From NCBI RefSeq assembly GCF_947250635.1, contig NZ_OX366335.1, positions 62,001 to 126,000 on the forward strand: a stretch of DNA of 64,000 nucleotides, read 5' to 3'. The notes beneath the pieces are model-generated. The model worked only from the letters and a program-made list of their open reading frames with translations, had not been told where the DNA came from and made no database searches. The translations under genes were made by a program, and so were the position numbers. This stretch comes from Wolbachia endosymbiont (group B) of Parapoynx stratiotata (GTDB taxonomy: Bacteria > Pseudomonadota > Alphaproteobacteria > Rickettsiales > Anaplasmataceae). This document shows, piece by piece, positions 37,425 through 46,395 of the stretch (positions are counted from its first letter, which is position 1; each line of letters opens with the position of its first letter).

Positions 37425-38657
37425 ATGGTATATAATATGTCTAAGCAAGTAGGTAAACAAGGTGAAAGTAATCTTATTTTAGAGCCTGAACAGTTCTCTA
37501 ACAGCTTCTTCAATAGTCAACAGAGTAGTTCATCAAATCCAAAATTACCGACTATAAGTCGTAAAGATAGGCATATGGATTTAATCAAGAAAAGGTACGC
37601 AAAAAACAAAGATGTTGCAGAATATCTAAGAAGTTATGACTTTATTAAAAGAGCAGAAGAATTGTCAATAATTTATCTTTTTGAGCGAGACTCATCTTCT
37701 ACGAAATTGCAAATACCATTGACTACAGATGAACAAATTCTAGTTAAAAAATTTTGTGATGAGATGATAAAAGGTATAACAGAACACGATGAGCAAGAAA
37801 GCGTTTTAAAGTACATGGAACGCATAATAGAGGGTTATTTAAATCAAGGAATAAGATTAAACTCATATTACGGTAAGGATAATAAGACTGTAACAAATTT
37901 TATATTTGAAAAAATGGAAGAATTAATTAATCGCTTTCATGCAAATCCACACAATTCAACTACAAAAAATATCATACAAAAGATCACTCGTAATTTAGTG
38001 TTAAAAGGTGGGGTAGAAAAAGGATTATCTTTTTATAGCGATATTGAAGGCGGATATTACGGCTCTAATTATTTAAATGATCTTAACGAACAATGTAAGA
38101 GTAAGAAAAAAATGCTAGAGGGTCTAGCATATGAAGGTATTGTGAAAGAAAATAACAAGCAAATTGATAAATATGATCTTGAAGTAGAAGTAGATAATAA
38201 ATATTTTTATATTAAGTATCCACAAGGTAGTATTGTTGAAACTGCGAGAACTTTAAATAAGGATTTAGAAGTTGGCATATTTCAGATTGAGGAAAGTATA
38301 GTAAAAGTTGAAATTACAGAAGATGGAAAAAGAAATTACACAGATATCTTAAAAGGTGGTATTGAAATATTTTTTACTACTAAAATAGGAGAGATTAGTA
38401 TTTATCTACGGAAAGATGGTAACAAAATGGTAGTAGAAATTGATGAGAAAAGCAAAATAAGGTTTAGCAAGTTAGAAAACAAATCAAGCTTTGGAGGGAA
38501 TTGTCTTATACAGGGGAAAAGTGTTTTAGAAGTTATGGGCAAGAGTTTTGAAAATATTCCTGAGGAGTTAACTCAGACTATTAAAAACGTTCCATCTACT
38601 AGTCTTATGCAAACATGTTTACAACAACAAGAAAACTCTAATAGGGAATTAAATTAA
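37425..38657 (+). CDS. Protein of unknown function (about 410 aa)
   Basis: Hydrophilic, Asn/Lys/Glu-rich, without a membrane segment or recognised domain. The first 45 residues are Ser/Gln-rich and probably disordered; the middle is predicted helical and the part from about 230 appears rich in beta strands. In-frame ATGs lie at 37425 and 37437 and a GTG at 37419, and no strong ribosome site decides. A TATAAT sequence lies at 37431-37436 in the first codons, so a promoter cannot be assigned there. Confidence 0.6.
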   Translation: MVYNMSKQVGKQGESNLILEPEQFSNSFFNSQQSSSSNPKLPTISRKDRHMDLIKKRYAKNKDVAEYLRSYDFIKRAEELSIIYLFERDSSSTKLQIPLTTDEQILVKKFCDEMIKGITEHDEQESVLKYMERIIEGYLNQGIRLNSYYGKDNKTVTNFIFEKMEELINRFHANPHNSTTKNIIQKITRNLVLKGGVEKGLSFYSDIEGGYYGSNYLNDLNEQCKSKKKMLEGLAYEGIVKENNKQIDKYDLEVEVDNKYFYIKYPQGSIVETARTLNKDLEVGIFQIEESIVKVEITEDGKRNYTDILKGGIEIFFTTKIGEISIYLRKDGNKMVVEIDEKSKIRFSKLENKSSFGGNCLIQGKSVLEVMGKSFENIPEELTQTIKNVPSTSLMQTCLQQQENSNRELN

Positions 38658-38788
38658 TGTATTTTTAGGATAATAATTAAGAAATTAATTATAAACATTC
38701 ATACGCATTCGATTGTAGTAGAGGATATGGGGCAGCAATTAGCACAAGAACTAAAGGCAAATGTGGTTGGTTGTCAAATAGTGATTGA

Positions 38789-39316
38789 TTAAATCAATTT
38801 AGAGAGGTAAATAGCAGCTTTGCAGCTTGTTTTTATGAACAAAGATAAAACGTTGTAGCCAAGTGCGCTTTCGGCATTGTGCTGAATTGCAATATCTCTG
38901 TGCTCTAATTCCTCATCGCGAAATTTACTTATAGTTTCTCTTAATTCCCCATCTTCTAAATGTAAGACTTGCTCCTTGTAGTGCTCTCCGATCACTTCTT
39001 CAACTGCAGCAGTGCAAGCCATAGCGGCTTTTTTACCCATCATGGCAGTTACAACACCAAGTGATACCCCTAAAGCACCCCAAACTGGCAACAAAACAGT
39101 AGGACGAACTCTTTGCTCCTTGATTTTCTCATTAAAATAGTGGAAATGTTTTTTTTCCTGCTCCTCCATTTCAATTATTTTGTCAATTATGGAAGATTTT
39201 TTAAGAATAAATTTTTGACCGGAATAAATGCAAATGGCTCCATATTCGCCAGCATGATTTACTCTAATTGCTTGTTCTAAAAAATTTCCTTTCAATTTTT
39301 TTATATTGCTTTCCAA
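38789..39316 (-). CDS. coq7: COQ7-type ubiquinone hydroxylase
   Basis: Di-iron hydroxylase of ubiquinone synthesis (demethoxyubiquinone to demethylubiquinone), membrane-associated. Ligand motifs are RVNHAGEYGA (E24), EEQEKKHFH (E54/H57), AVEEVIGEHY and RDEELEHRDIA (E136/H139), the two ExxH repeats of the family. The length of 175 is normal. It provides quinone for the bc1 complex encoded at 1157-3144. Confidence 0.93.
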   Translation of the reverse strand: MESNIKKLKGNFLEQAIRVNHAGEYGAICIYSGQKFILKKSSIIDKIIEMEEQEKKHFHYFNEKIKEQRVRPTVLLPVWGALGVSLGVVTAMMGKKAAMACTAAVEEVIGEHYKEQVLHLEDGELRETISKFRDEELEHRDIAIQHNAESALGYNVLSLFIKTSCKAAIYLSKLI

Positions 39317-39762
39317 TGTCTCCTCCCTTTATTTCTGCATTAGTACTACTATAAACCAACATATTATAGAGTAAATAAAATTCCATGCGTGCATTGCACC
39401 AACATTGTGATTACAGGAACTCAAGCAGCTATAGCAACGGCAAGAGTTACTTGACGGACTCCGCCATTCTCCTTAAAATAAGGGTGAAGATATATTATTT
39501 ATCTTCAGTCTGTGCAGATAAAACGACAAAAAGCTCAATATACTTGATGTTTAATTTTTTGCACTATGTGCACTCTATGTCTTTATAAAACTTTTACCCA
39601 CATAAGCTAAAATGCGCTTATCAAAGCATTTAATACAATGAAAAACGCCAATTAAAAAAATAGGTAGTAGCTGATAGATTTTCTTTTGCCTTTTTCTCTG
39701 TTTAGTAAATTTTTCAATATTTAATGCAATTAGCCGGCACTGGGATGACAACGAGTAGTGAG
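39317..39762. other. Intergenic stretch, no gene
   Basis: About 445 bp without a supported gene. It includes a short inverted repeat (TGAAGATA/TATCTTCA near 39485-39508) and a partial dispersed palindrome (CCGGCACTGGGATGACA at 39735) just before the uracil-DNA glycosylase gene. Confidence 0.5.
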
Positions 39763-40536
39763 CTAAACGTCCGTGTGGTTATTGGTATTATCAAGATATT
39801 CTCTAATCTTCTTTAAATCTTCCCAAGCTAAGCGTTTTTGTGCTGGTTGACGAAGTAGATAGGCTGGATGAAATATAGCGGCTGTGGTAATTGCATGAGA
39901 TAAATATTGGTTAGTATAAGTATGAAATTTGCCACGCAAGTTCGATATAGTCTTTGTGTTATCAAGAAGGCTATAACATGCGATTCCTCCAACAAAAATC
40001 AGAATCTGCGGTAAAACAAGAGCAATATGCTTCTCAACAAATGGTCTGCACATATCAAGCTCTAGATCAGTTGGTTTTCTATTACCTGGTGGACGCCAAA
40101 ACACGGTGTTGCTTATATATACCTTAGTGCGGTCCAGATTAATTGCACCGAGCATCTTATCGAGCAGCATTCCGCTTGCACCACAAAATGGTATGCCTTT
40201 CAGGTCTTCATTTGCTCCTGGTGCTTCACCAACAAGCATGATTTTTGCATTTGGATTACCATCGGAAAAAACAGTATTAGTTGCAGTTTTTTTTATTTCA
40301 CAACCCTCAAATGACTTAACTGCACTTCTTAGTTCATCTACACTACCACATTCACTTGCAAGCTTCCTTGCTTCAATGATCCAGTCACTTGGGAACATGG
40401 CTTTTTTCTGCTCGATGACAGAAGACTGTGCAGCTCTCTCATTTTCCACTTTTTTTTCCTCTTCACCTTCAGTTAGCGTGCAGTCAACACCCACTTCATG
40501 ATAGAACTTCAACAATTCTAGATCTTCATTGTTCAT
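39763..40536 (-). CDS. Uracil-DNA glycosylase family protein (SPO1-like family)
   Basis: 257-residue member of the family that includes iron-sulfur uracil-DNA glycosylases (families 4/5) and SPO1 polymerase N-terminal domains. It has GEAPGANEDLKGIPFCGASG with active-site residues and the WRPPGNRKPT motif, ending ILIFVGGIAC and a FHPAYLLRQP block. Classical family 4 enzymes bind Fe-S through four Cys, one of them preceding RPPxNR; here that position is Trp and only one Cys remains of the first CxxC. Alphaproteobacterial homologues I recall share these changes. Overlaps def by 11 nt. Confidence 0.85.
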   Translation of the reverse strand: MNNEDLELLKFYHEVGVDCTLTEGEEEKKVENERAAQSSVIEQKKAMFPSDWIIEARKLASECGSVDELRSAVKSFEGCEIKKTATNTVFSDGNPNAKIMLVGEAPGANEDLKGIPFCGASGMLLDKMLGAINLDRTKVYISNTVFWRPPGNRKPTDLELDMCRPFVEKHIALVLPQILIFVGGIACYSLLDNTKTISNLRGKFHTYTNQYLSHAITTAAIFHPAYLLRQPAQKRLAWEDLKKIREYLDNTNNHTDV

Positions 40537-41065
40537 AGTGCCTCTTAACCTTTTGAGCTTTTTTCATAGCCATATCGTACTTCAATTTAGACAAATGTCT
40601 AACGTATAATATACCATTTAAATGATCTAACTCATGCTGAATACACCTTGCAAGCCAACCACTAGCTTTTAGCGTCTGTTCTTCGTTATTTAAATTTTTA
40701 TATTTCACAGTTAAATATTTTGGACGCTTAATTTCATGGCTTTGCTCTGGAATTGAAAGGCACCCTTCTTTGAGAATTACTTGTTCACCCGATAATTCTG
40801 TAATTTCAGGGTTAATCATACAAAACTTGCCAACTGAGTCATACCCTGCTAGCTCATCTCCAACCTTTTCTGGCTGAACGTCCATGATAAAAATTCTCTT
40901 CAGCACTCCAACTTGTACTGCAGCAAGACCAAGACCTTCTGCATAGTACATAGTTTCGAACATGTCGTTTACTAATTCTTTAATTTTATCGGTTATATCT
41001 ATTACTTCACTGGCACGTGTAGTTAACCTTTCATCAGGGGCAATTACAATTGGCAATTTAGACAT
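40526..41065 (-). CDS. def: Peptide deformylase
   Basis: Removes the N-formyl group from nascent proteins. The three motifs are GLGLAAVQVG, EGCLSIPE (C102) and QHELDHL (H144, H148), which bind the catalytic metal. The length of 179 is normal. Its 3' end overlaps the glycosylase gene start. Confidence 0.96.
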   Translation of the reverse strand: MSKLPIVIAPDERLTTRASEVIDITDKIKELVNDMFETMYYAEGLGLAAVQVGVLKRIFIMDVQPEKVGDELAGYDSVGKFCMINPEITELSGEQVILKEGCLSIPEQSHEIKRPKYLTVKYKNLNNEEQTLKASGWLARCIQHELDHLNGILYVRHLSKLKYDMAMKKAQKVKRHYEQ

Positions 41066-41202
41066 AAAATTAAAATTTTATGTTTTATTTTTTCCTTTGT
41101 ACAGTATTTTGGGTATATTAAAATGTTGCTGTATTTTTAATAGAAATATAAATTATTAAAGGAAGCTACAATTTGAATGGAATTGTGTCATAAGGTCAAC
41201 TA

Positions 41203-42441
41203 ATGTACTCTGCAGTAATAATAAAACCAAAGCGAAATGTTTTTGCCGTTTTAGACGTAGGTACAACAAAAATTATCTGTCTCATTGTTAAGATCAATAG
41301 CAACTTCAGCTATAAAATAATAGGAACGGGTTATAAAAGTGCAGAAGGTATAAGCGGTGGATCAATAACTGATGCAAAGCATGCAAGTTACTCTATTTCA
41401 TCAACTATAGGTTTAGCTGAGCAAGTATCAGAAGAGACTATAGACCAGATATATGTGAATGTAGCCGGATGTGGAGTCTCATCTTTTAACGTATATAACG
41501 AAATTATTGCAGCTAATCACGAAATTTCAGACCGAGATATAAAACGTGTAGTCTTTCAGACGTTTGAGAAATATATCGAAGAAAATGTTATCATTCACAA
41601 TATACCACTGAAATATCACTTGGATGACATGACTGATATAAAAGAGGTTGGTGGATTGTACGGAAAAAGACTATCTGCTGATGTTAATGTCGTCACTGCT
41701 TCGCGTCCAGCGCTTACCAACATTGAAAATTGTATAACTAATAATAGCGGGATAAGTATGGCTGGTTGTATTGCTTCCGCATATTCTGCAGGCCTTGCCT
41801 GTCTAAGTGAAGATGAAAAAGAGCTAGGAACTGCCATTGTTGACATAGGGGGTGGGTGTACTGCAATTGGAATTTTTAAGAGAGGGAAGCTTATATACAC
41901 AAGCAGCATTCCAATTGGCGGCATTCACATCACTCGAGATATAGCTTATGGACTATGCACAAGTATAGAGCATGCTGAACGCATAAAAATACTATACGGT
42001 AGCACTGTCGTAACTTCAATAGATGAGAACGAATATATTACACTGCAAAACAGTGAAAATGATGAACCGACTCAAGTACCCAAGTCCGAACTTATTGACA
42101 TCATAAGACCTAGAGTTGAGGAGATATTTGAACTGGTAAGAGAACAATTTCAAGAACAAAAAGATCCAATCAATAAAGTAGTGCTCACAGGTGGAACCAG
42201 TCAACTCACAAGCATGAAAGAGATTGCAAGCTATATATTCAACAAACAAGTCCGCATTGGATGCCCTGAGTCTCTCAGTGGCCTTGATGGCGAGTATGAT
42301 AAAAATCCCGTATTTTCTGCTGCCATAGGCTCTATCAAGCTAATAGTTGACACTTTTTATAAAAATAACTCTGGAATGCTCGGTCAAGATGGTAAAATGA
42401 GTAAATTGTATAATTGGGTTAAATCGAAAGTCACGGTTTGA
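41203..42441 (+). CDS. ftsA: Cell division protein FtsA
   Basis: Actin-fold protein anchoring FtsZ to the membrane at the division site. It has phosphate-1 motif LDVGTTKIICL, the FtsA-specific 1C region around residues 80-160, phosphate-2 AIVDIGGGCTAIGIF and the adenosine motif VVLTGGTSQL. The length of 412 is normal, and the C-terminal end WVKSKVTV is consistent with a short amphipathic helix. Confidence 0.94.
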   Translation: MYSAVIIKPKRNVFAVLDVGTTKIICLIVKINSNFSYKIIGTGYKSAEGISGGSITDAKHASYSISSTIGLAEQVSEETIDQIYVNVAGCGVSSFNVYNEIIAANHEISDRDIKRVVFQTFEKYIEENVIIHNIPLKYHLDDMTDIKEVGGLYGKRLSADVNVVTASRPALTNIENCITNNSGISMAGCIASAYSAGLACLSEDEKELGTAIVDIGGGCTAIGIFKRGKLIYTSSIPIGGIHITRDIAYGLCTSIEHAERIKILYGSTVVTSIDENEYITLQNSENDEPTQVPKSELIDIIRPRVEEIFELVREQFQEQKDPINKVVLTGGTSQLTSMKEIASYIFNKQVRIGCPESLSGLDGEYDKNPVFSAAIGSIKLIVDTFYKNNSGMLGQDGKMSKLYNWVKSKVTV

Positions 42442-42454
42442 TTTTACCAAATAA

Positions 42455-42610
42455 AGTTTTGATATCCGTCAAAGGAAGTATAAAGAAAATTATTTCAAGA
42501 TTGATAAATTGATTCGTGATCATACACCTGAAATTATGCGCTCCCATGGAATGATTGTTTATGATATGGTAATGGAAAAAGATGAATATGCTGAACGTCT
42601 CATTCTATGA
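42455..42610 (+). pseudogene. N-terminal remnant of a MazG-like NTP pyrophosphohydrolase
   Basis: A frame without a start encodes YKENYFKIDKLIRDHTPEIM, then RSHGMIVYDMVMEKDEYAERL before a stop. The K-L-I-R-D-x-T-P-E-I motif is the opening of phosphoribosyl-ATP/NTP pyrophosphohydrolase-like proteins. Only about 50 residues remain; the rest was probably lost in the events that created the adjacent repeats and insertion. Confidence 0.5.
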
Positions 42611-42679
42611 TAAAAGATAAAACAGGCTGGATCCCAGTGGGCTTTGTTGCATCGCTCAAGTGAAAAGAACTGGCAGTTA

Positions 42680-43596
42680 TAGCTCTTCTCATAATAATCC
42701 AAACAAGTTAAGATATGGATTTATGGTAGTGGGGTTTGTATGCCAGCAGCGTATAGTTACGATTTAAGGAAAAAAGCAATGGAGGCATTGGATGAAGGAG
42801 AAAGTAGAGCAACTGTTGCCGAGAGATTTAAAATTGGAAAAACGACTCTATATGAGTGGCAGAAAAGGCGTAAGGAAACGGGAGATTTTCAGTCAAAAAA
42901 GCCTGGAAGCGTAGGATATAACCATAAAATTACTGACTGGAATGTTTTTACCAAATTTGCAAAAAACCATGGTGGCAAAACTCAGTCAGAGATGCTGGGG
43001 TAATATCAGTCGACAAACGATTCACCGCGCACTTAAAAATATTGGATTTACAAGAAAAAAAGACCTACGGATATAAAGAAAGAAATGAAGGAAAGCGAGC
43101 TCAATTTTTAAAGGTTATAGCAACAAAACGTCATGAAAATCTTGTATATATTGATGAATCTGGAATAGATAATACAGAACCTACGGATATTGCAGAAAAG
43201 GAGAATTCATTAAAATCAGGTAAAAAAACTCAGTGTGTCAGTATGATTGCAGCTCTAAATAAAAGGAAGATCATTGCTCCATTGACCTTTGAAGGATACT
43301 GCAATAAGGATGTTTTCGAGGCTTGGTTTGAGCAGTTTTTAACTCCAATTTTAAGGTCTGGCCAAACTGTAATTCTTGATAACGCTACATTCCATAAATC
43401 TAAAAAAATAGATAATCTTGCTAAAGGAGTTGGTGCTGAAATTCTTTATCTTCCTCCATATTCTCCAGACTTTAACAAAATTGAGCATCAGTGGTTTGCT
43501 ATAAAGAACAGAGCTAGAAAAAATATCCCTATTTTTAAGTCTTTCCGTCAAGCTGTTGATTCTGCTTTTTTATTCTGACTATTATGAGAAGTGCTA
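42680..43596 (+). mobile_element. IS630-family insertion sequence
   Basis: About 917 bp with terminal inverted repeats TAGCTCTTCTCATAATAATC / GACTATTATGAGAAGTGCTA (imperfect) and a flanking TA on each side, the IS630/Tc1 target. It is inserted in the smaller IS5-like element and carries a broken DDE transposase gene. Confidence 0.8.
42740..43578 (+). pseudogene. IS630 transposase, frameshifted
   Basis: DDE transposase with an N-terminal helix-turn-helix (MPAAYSYDLRKKAMEALDE, KIGKTTLYEWQ), then catalytic residues in VYIDESG (D), ILDNATFH (D) and PDFNKIEHQW (E). Frame 1 ends at 43003 and the next part lies in frames 2 and 3: the junction segment NISRQTIHRALKNIGFTRKK is in frame 2, and the catalytic core from 43042 in frame 3. 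Two +1 shifts are thus required, at about 43000 and in the A-rich stretch near 43060, so the enzyme is probably dead. One programmed shift would not be enough. Confidence 0.82.
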
Positions 43597-43752
43597 TACA
43601 TGAATTTACCATAAATCACCATCTCATAAAGTGTGATGCAACAAAGCCATCCCAGTGTCAGCTACTCTGATGACAAGAAAGGGAGTACAGGTTTCAATAT
43701 TTGCATGCATCTGAACAGATAAGCAATTACTATCAGAAAGAGGGAGACTATG

Positions 43753-44304
43753 CTACTCCTTTCTATCCACTTTTTTGAGCAATCCACTTCTACATCTAAC
43801 ACACATCTCAGTGATTATAATATCCAATTTTTGATCATGTTTTTCTACAGGTAAATTTTTACAATATTGCTTCTCATAGGCTACACCTATAAATATTTTT
43901 CCAAGTGGCCGTAATTTTTTTATCATTTCATCATACCAACCACCGCCAAAACCTAACCTATTAAAATGATCATCAAAAGCAACAATAGGGGTAATGATTG
44001 TGTCGGGAATTATATCTTCATCTGCTTTATTCCATTCCTCAAATTTTAATAACTTATTTTTATTAGGAATTGCTACTTTATATCCTAAATCGAGTAAATG
44101 ATGCATCAAAGGCACAACATTAATTTCTCCGTCTGTTGGAATGTACGCTGCTATTGTTTTACCTTTAACGCAACTTAAGTTTTTGTTAAAGAGATTAATA
44201 AGAGAATTTGCTGCATAACTAGAATAACTTTCATCAACATCTTTTCTTATGGTTCTATATTGCTTCCTTAGTTCTTCTTTGTGCTGTTTAGTGTCTTTGA
44301 ACAT
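43753..44304 (-). CDS. fthC: 5-formyltetrahydrofolate cyclo-ligase
   Basis: Converts 5-formyl-THF to 5,10-methenyl-THF with ATP. It has the N-terminal Lys/Arg-rich KEELRKQYRTIRKDV and the ATP-binding GRLGFGGGWYDE-like segment (NRLGFGGGWYDEMI). The length of 183 is normal. It overlaps the preceding gene by 17 nt. With the folate cluster at 32553-35342 it supports retained one-carbon metabolism. Confidence 0.92.
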   Translation of the reverse strand: MFKDTKQHKEELRKQYRTIRKDVDESYSSYAANSLINLFNKNLSCVKGKTIAAYIPTDGEINVVPLMHHLLDLGYKVAIPNKNKLLKFEEWNKADEDIIPDTIITPIVAFDDHFNRLGFGGGWYDEMIKKLRPLGKIFIGVAYEKQYCKNLPVEKHDQKLDIIITEMCVRCRSGLLKKVDRKE

Positions 44305-44917
44305 GTTCTATCCATTTTGCAGTGAGCTTTTCTTGTAAACTATTTTGCTTCAAGCGCTCACTTAAAAAATCAAAGTCAACAAGCTCCATATCCTGGTCTT
44401 GATTACTGCAACTATAAACAAAACTTATTTCTCCTGTTTCCTTATTTATGTGTTGCTGAATACATTGAGCGCAGATTTCTTTCATCATGCACTGCATAGG
44501 AGAGTTAACTGATGATATTGCTATGTGTTTTGGTTTCAGATATGGCTTTAAAATTGTTTTTCTAGCTTCATTTACAGCTTTCATCATTTTATCAGAACCA
44601 ATAGTGATGATTTTATCTATAGTGTTTAAACTAATAGTAATTTTACCTAACTTTCCTTGCTGATATGAGCTTATTGCATTAACTATATTACCATGAAAGG
44701 ATTTATCCTGATCTCTACTTGTTTCTATCAATCCTTCTTCACATGCCCAAATTACTGCACTTGATGCACGTTCTATCAGTGCTCGTTTAAATACATCACT
44801 TAATTTTTTATAGCCAGCGAAATATAAAATCTTATGATTGTTTTCAAGACATGCCTTCCCTATCGAAAATAACACTGCATTTCCAACTCCACCGCCAATG
44901 AGCATTATATTCTTCAT
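44288..44917 (-). CDS. PyrK/GltD-like Fe-S flavoprotein reductase domain
   Basis: 209-residue NAD-binding domain beginning IMLIGGGVGNAVLFSIG, with Cys-rich tail CMMKEICAQC and a later Cys (SCSNQDQD) suitable for a [2Fe-2S] cluster, as in PyrK. It lacks the N-terminal FAD-binding half of PyrK (about 100 residues). The same type of domain is found at the C-terminus of larger GltD-like oxidoreductases in alphaproteobacteria. It could be a separate subunit or a leftover of such a protein. It is directly upstream of fthC with a 17-nt overlap. Confidence 0.7.
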   Translation of the reverse strand: MKNIMLIGGGVGNAVLFSIGKACLENNHKILYFAGYKKLSDVFKRALIERASSAVIWACEEGLIETSRDQDKSFHGNIVNAISSYQQGKLGKITISLNTIDKIITIGSDKMMKAVNEARKTILKPYLKPKHIAISSVNSPMQCMMKEICAQCIQQHINKETGEISFVYSCSNQDQDMELVDFDFLSERLKQNSLQEKLTAKWIEHVQRH

Positions 44918-44950
44918 AAACTTTTTATGGAGTAGAAAACCTCTCTAACT

Positions 44951-46078
44951 TCAATTAAACTGATAACTAACAGCTGCATTTTTTCGCATATTATCCAATA
45001 ACAGGTTGCTTTGTATCATAATCTTTTGTTGATACATTTCCTGTTTGATTGCTTCTATATCCATTGCATTATTTTTGATATCACATAACATCATCAACTT
45101 TGCAGTGCTATTTTCTCTTAATTCTACTATTTCATTCATATTTGTTTTACTAAATAAAATCTGTAAATCAGGATTTAAATTTCGCATTTTTATTTCAAAC
45201 TCTTTTACGCTTGGCAACTTGAAATCATCTGCTAACTTGTCAAAATTTAAACAACTGACCTTTTGCTCCTTAAAACTAGAGAGTAAACTTTCTGAACCTT
45301 CAACTACAACCTGTTTCAGTTTTAAAGTACTTTTCAGCATTGTATGATTAAGCTGTACTTTATCTATGACTTTTATAACAGAGTAACCTTCGCTTAAACT
45401 AACCGGACCTGCTACATCACTGATTTCTAATCCTTCCAAAACGTCCTTGAGTTTACCTTTTAGCTGACTTAAATTAACGGTTGCTTTGCTCATCTTTATT
45501 GAAGATTCTGGATTATTACTGCTACGTAATTGTTTTATTAAATCTTCAGCCATCTTCTGATCAGGAATTACAAACTCCTGAAATGTAATAAGGTAGTCAG
45601 GTTTCTCTTTTTGTTTTCTTACATCGTCCACTTCTTTATCGCTGATATTGACAAGTGGCACAATTCCTACTTCAATAATCTTGTTCCACAGTAGCTGACA
45701 CTTTACTTGTTTTTTTAGGGTATTGAGATCTATATTATGCTTTTTTACGTATTGATCAACTTCATCAGCCTCAAGTTTTAAACTTTGAGTTAAGAATAAC
45801 GTGACAGCATTATTTAACTCCTCGTTACTCAATTCTATATTCATCTTCTGTGCTTCGCTGACAATGATAATTTCGTCTATTAACTGTCTTAGAATTTGAG
45901 ATTTTACCTCTTTTTGATTAATCTTCTGATTGCCAAGCAATGAATTTATAAAATTGACGCGTTTTTCAATATCTAAATTTGAAATTGGCTCACCATTTAC
46001 ATCTGCAACAATTTCAATCTCAGTTGCAAGTAACCTAAGCGGCAGCATTATTAATATCAAAATTAGTATTTTATGCAT
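44951..46078 (-). CDS. SurA-like periplasmic chaperone/peptidyl-prolyl isomerase
   Basis: 375 residues with a signal peptide (1-18, cleavage after LRLLA) and the SurA N-terminal domain (ADVNGEPISNLDIEKRVNF, then a long helical part). Central and C-terminal parts resemble degenerate parvulin domains, for example the EFVIPDQKMAEDL and GPVSLSEGYSVIKVIDK segments. The function would be outer-membrane protein folding. It is somewhat shorter than E. coli SurA (428). Confidence 0.8.
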   Translation of the reverse strand: MHKILILILIMLPLRLLATEIEIVADVNGEPISNLDIEKRVNFINSLLGNQKINQKEVKSQILRQLIDEIIIVSEAQKMNIELSNEELNNAVTLFLTQSLKLEADEVDQYVKKHNIDLNTLKKQVKCQLLWNKIIEVGIVPLVNISDKEVDDVRKQKEKPDYLITFQEFVIPDQKMAEDLIKQLRSSNNPESSIKMSKATVNLSQLKGKLKDVLEGLEISDVAGPVSLSEGYSVIKVIDKVQLNHTMLKSTLKLKQVVVEGSESLLSSFKEQKVSCLNFDKLADDFKLPSVKEFEIKMRNLNPDLQILFSKTNMNEIVELRENSTAKLMMLCDIKNNAMDIEAIKQEMYQQKIMIQSNLLLDNMRKNAAVSYQFN

Positions 46079-46196
46079 ATAAAATTATTTAGCTAATAAC
46101 TAATTCTATAATAAATACTGAATAAACGCTAGCTAACTTTTTAATAATTAAAAAAGAGGATGAAATTACTGTAATGAATACCTAAACAATAATATA

Positions 46197-46287
46197 CGGA
46201 AGGAGAGGGATTCGAACCCTCGATACGACTTTTCAATCGTATAACGGTTTAGCAAACCGCCGCCTTCAGCCGCTCGGCCACCCTTCC
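46197..46287 (-). tRNA. tRNA-Ser (GCT anticodon)
   Basis: 91-nt class II tRNA. The acceptor GGAAGGG pairs with CTCCTTCC-side bases, the anticodon loop TTGCTAA gives GCT, the long variable arm includes the TACGATTGAAAAGTCGTA hairpin, and the T-arm is GAGGGTTCGAATCCCTC. CCA is not encoded. Confidence 0.95.
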
Positions 46288-46395
46288 AAGTTTAGAACTT
46301 AAGATTATATAATATCAAGACCTTTACTGCCTGTCTAATGCTTTTAACCGCAACATTAAAAACAACAATGTTTTTCTGAATAGCTCTAATGCAAA

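Larger units (their letters stand above)
42640..43648. mobile_element. Non-autonomous IS5-like element (MITE) carrying an IS630 insertion
   Basis: Terminal inverted repeats GGCTTTGTTGCATC (42640-42653) and GATGCAACAAAGCC (43635-43648) bound the region. They resemble IS5-family (IS903/IS1031) ends. Without the internal IS630 the outer element is about 90 bp and has no gene, so it is an internally deleted, MITE-like element. It is flanked by a 9-bp direct repeat ATCCCAGTG (42631-42639 and 43649-43657), the likely target duplication, lying in a copy of the dispersed palindrome. Confidence 0.7.

Noticed and set aside
42640..43648. The whole region as a single intact insertion sequence
   Set aside because: Two different pairs of inverted repeats and two target-site types show a nested structure, not one element.
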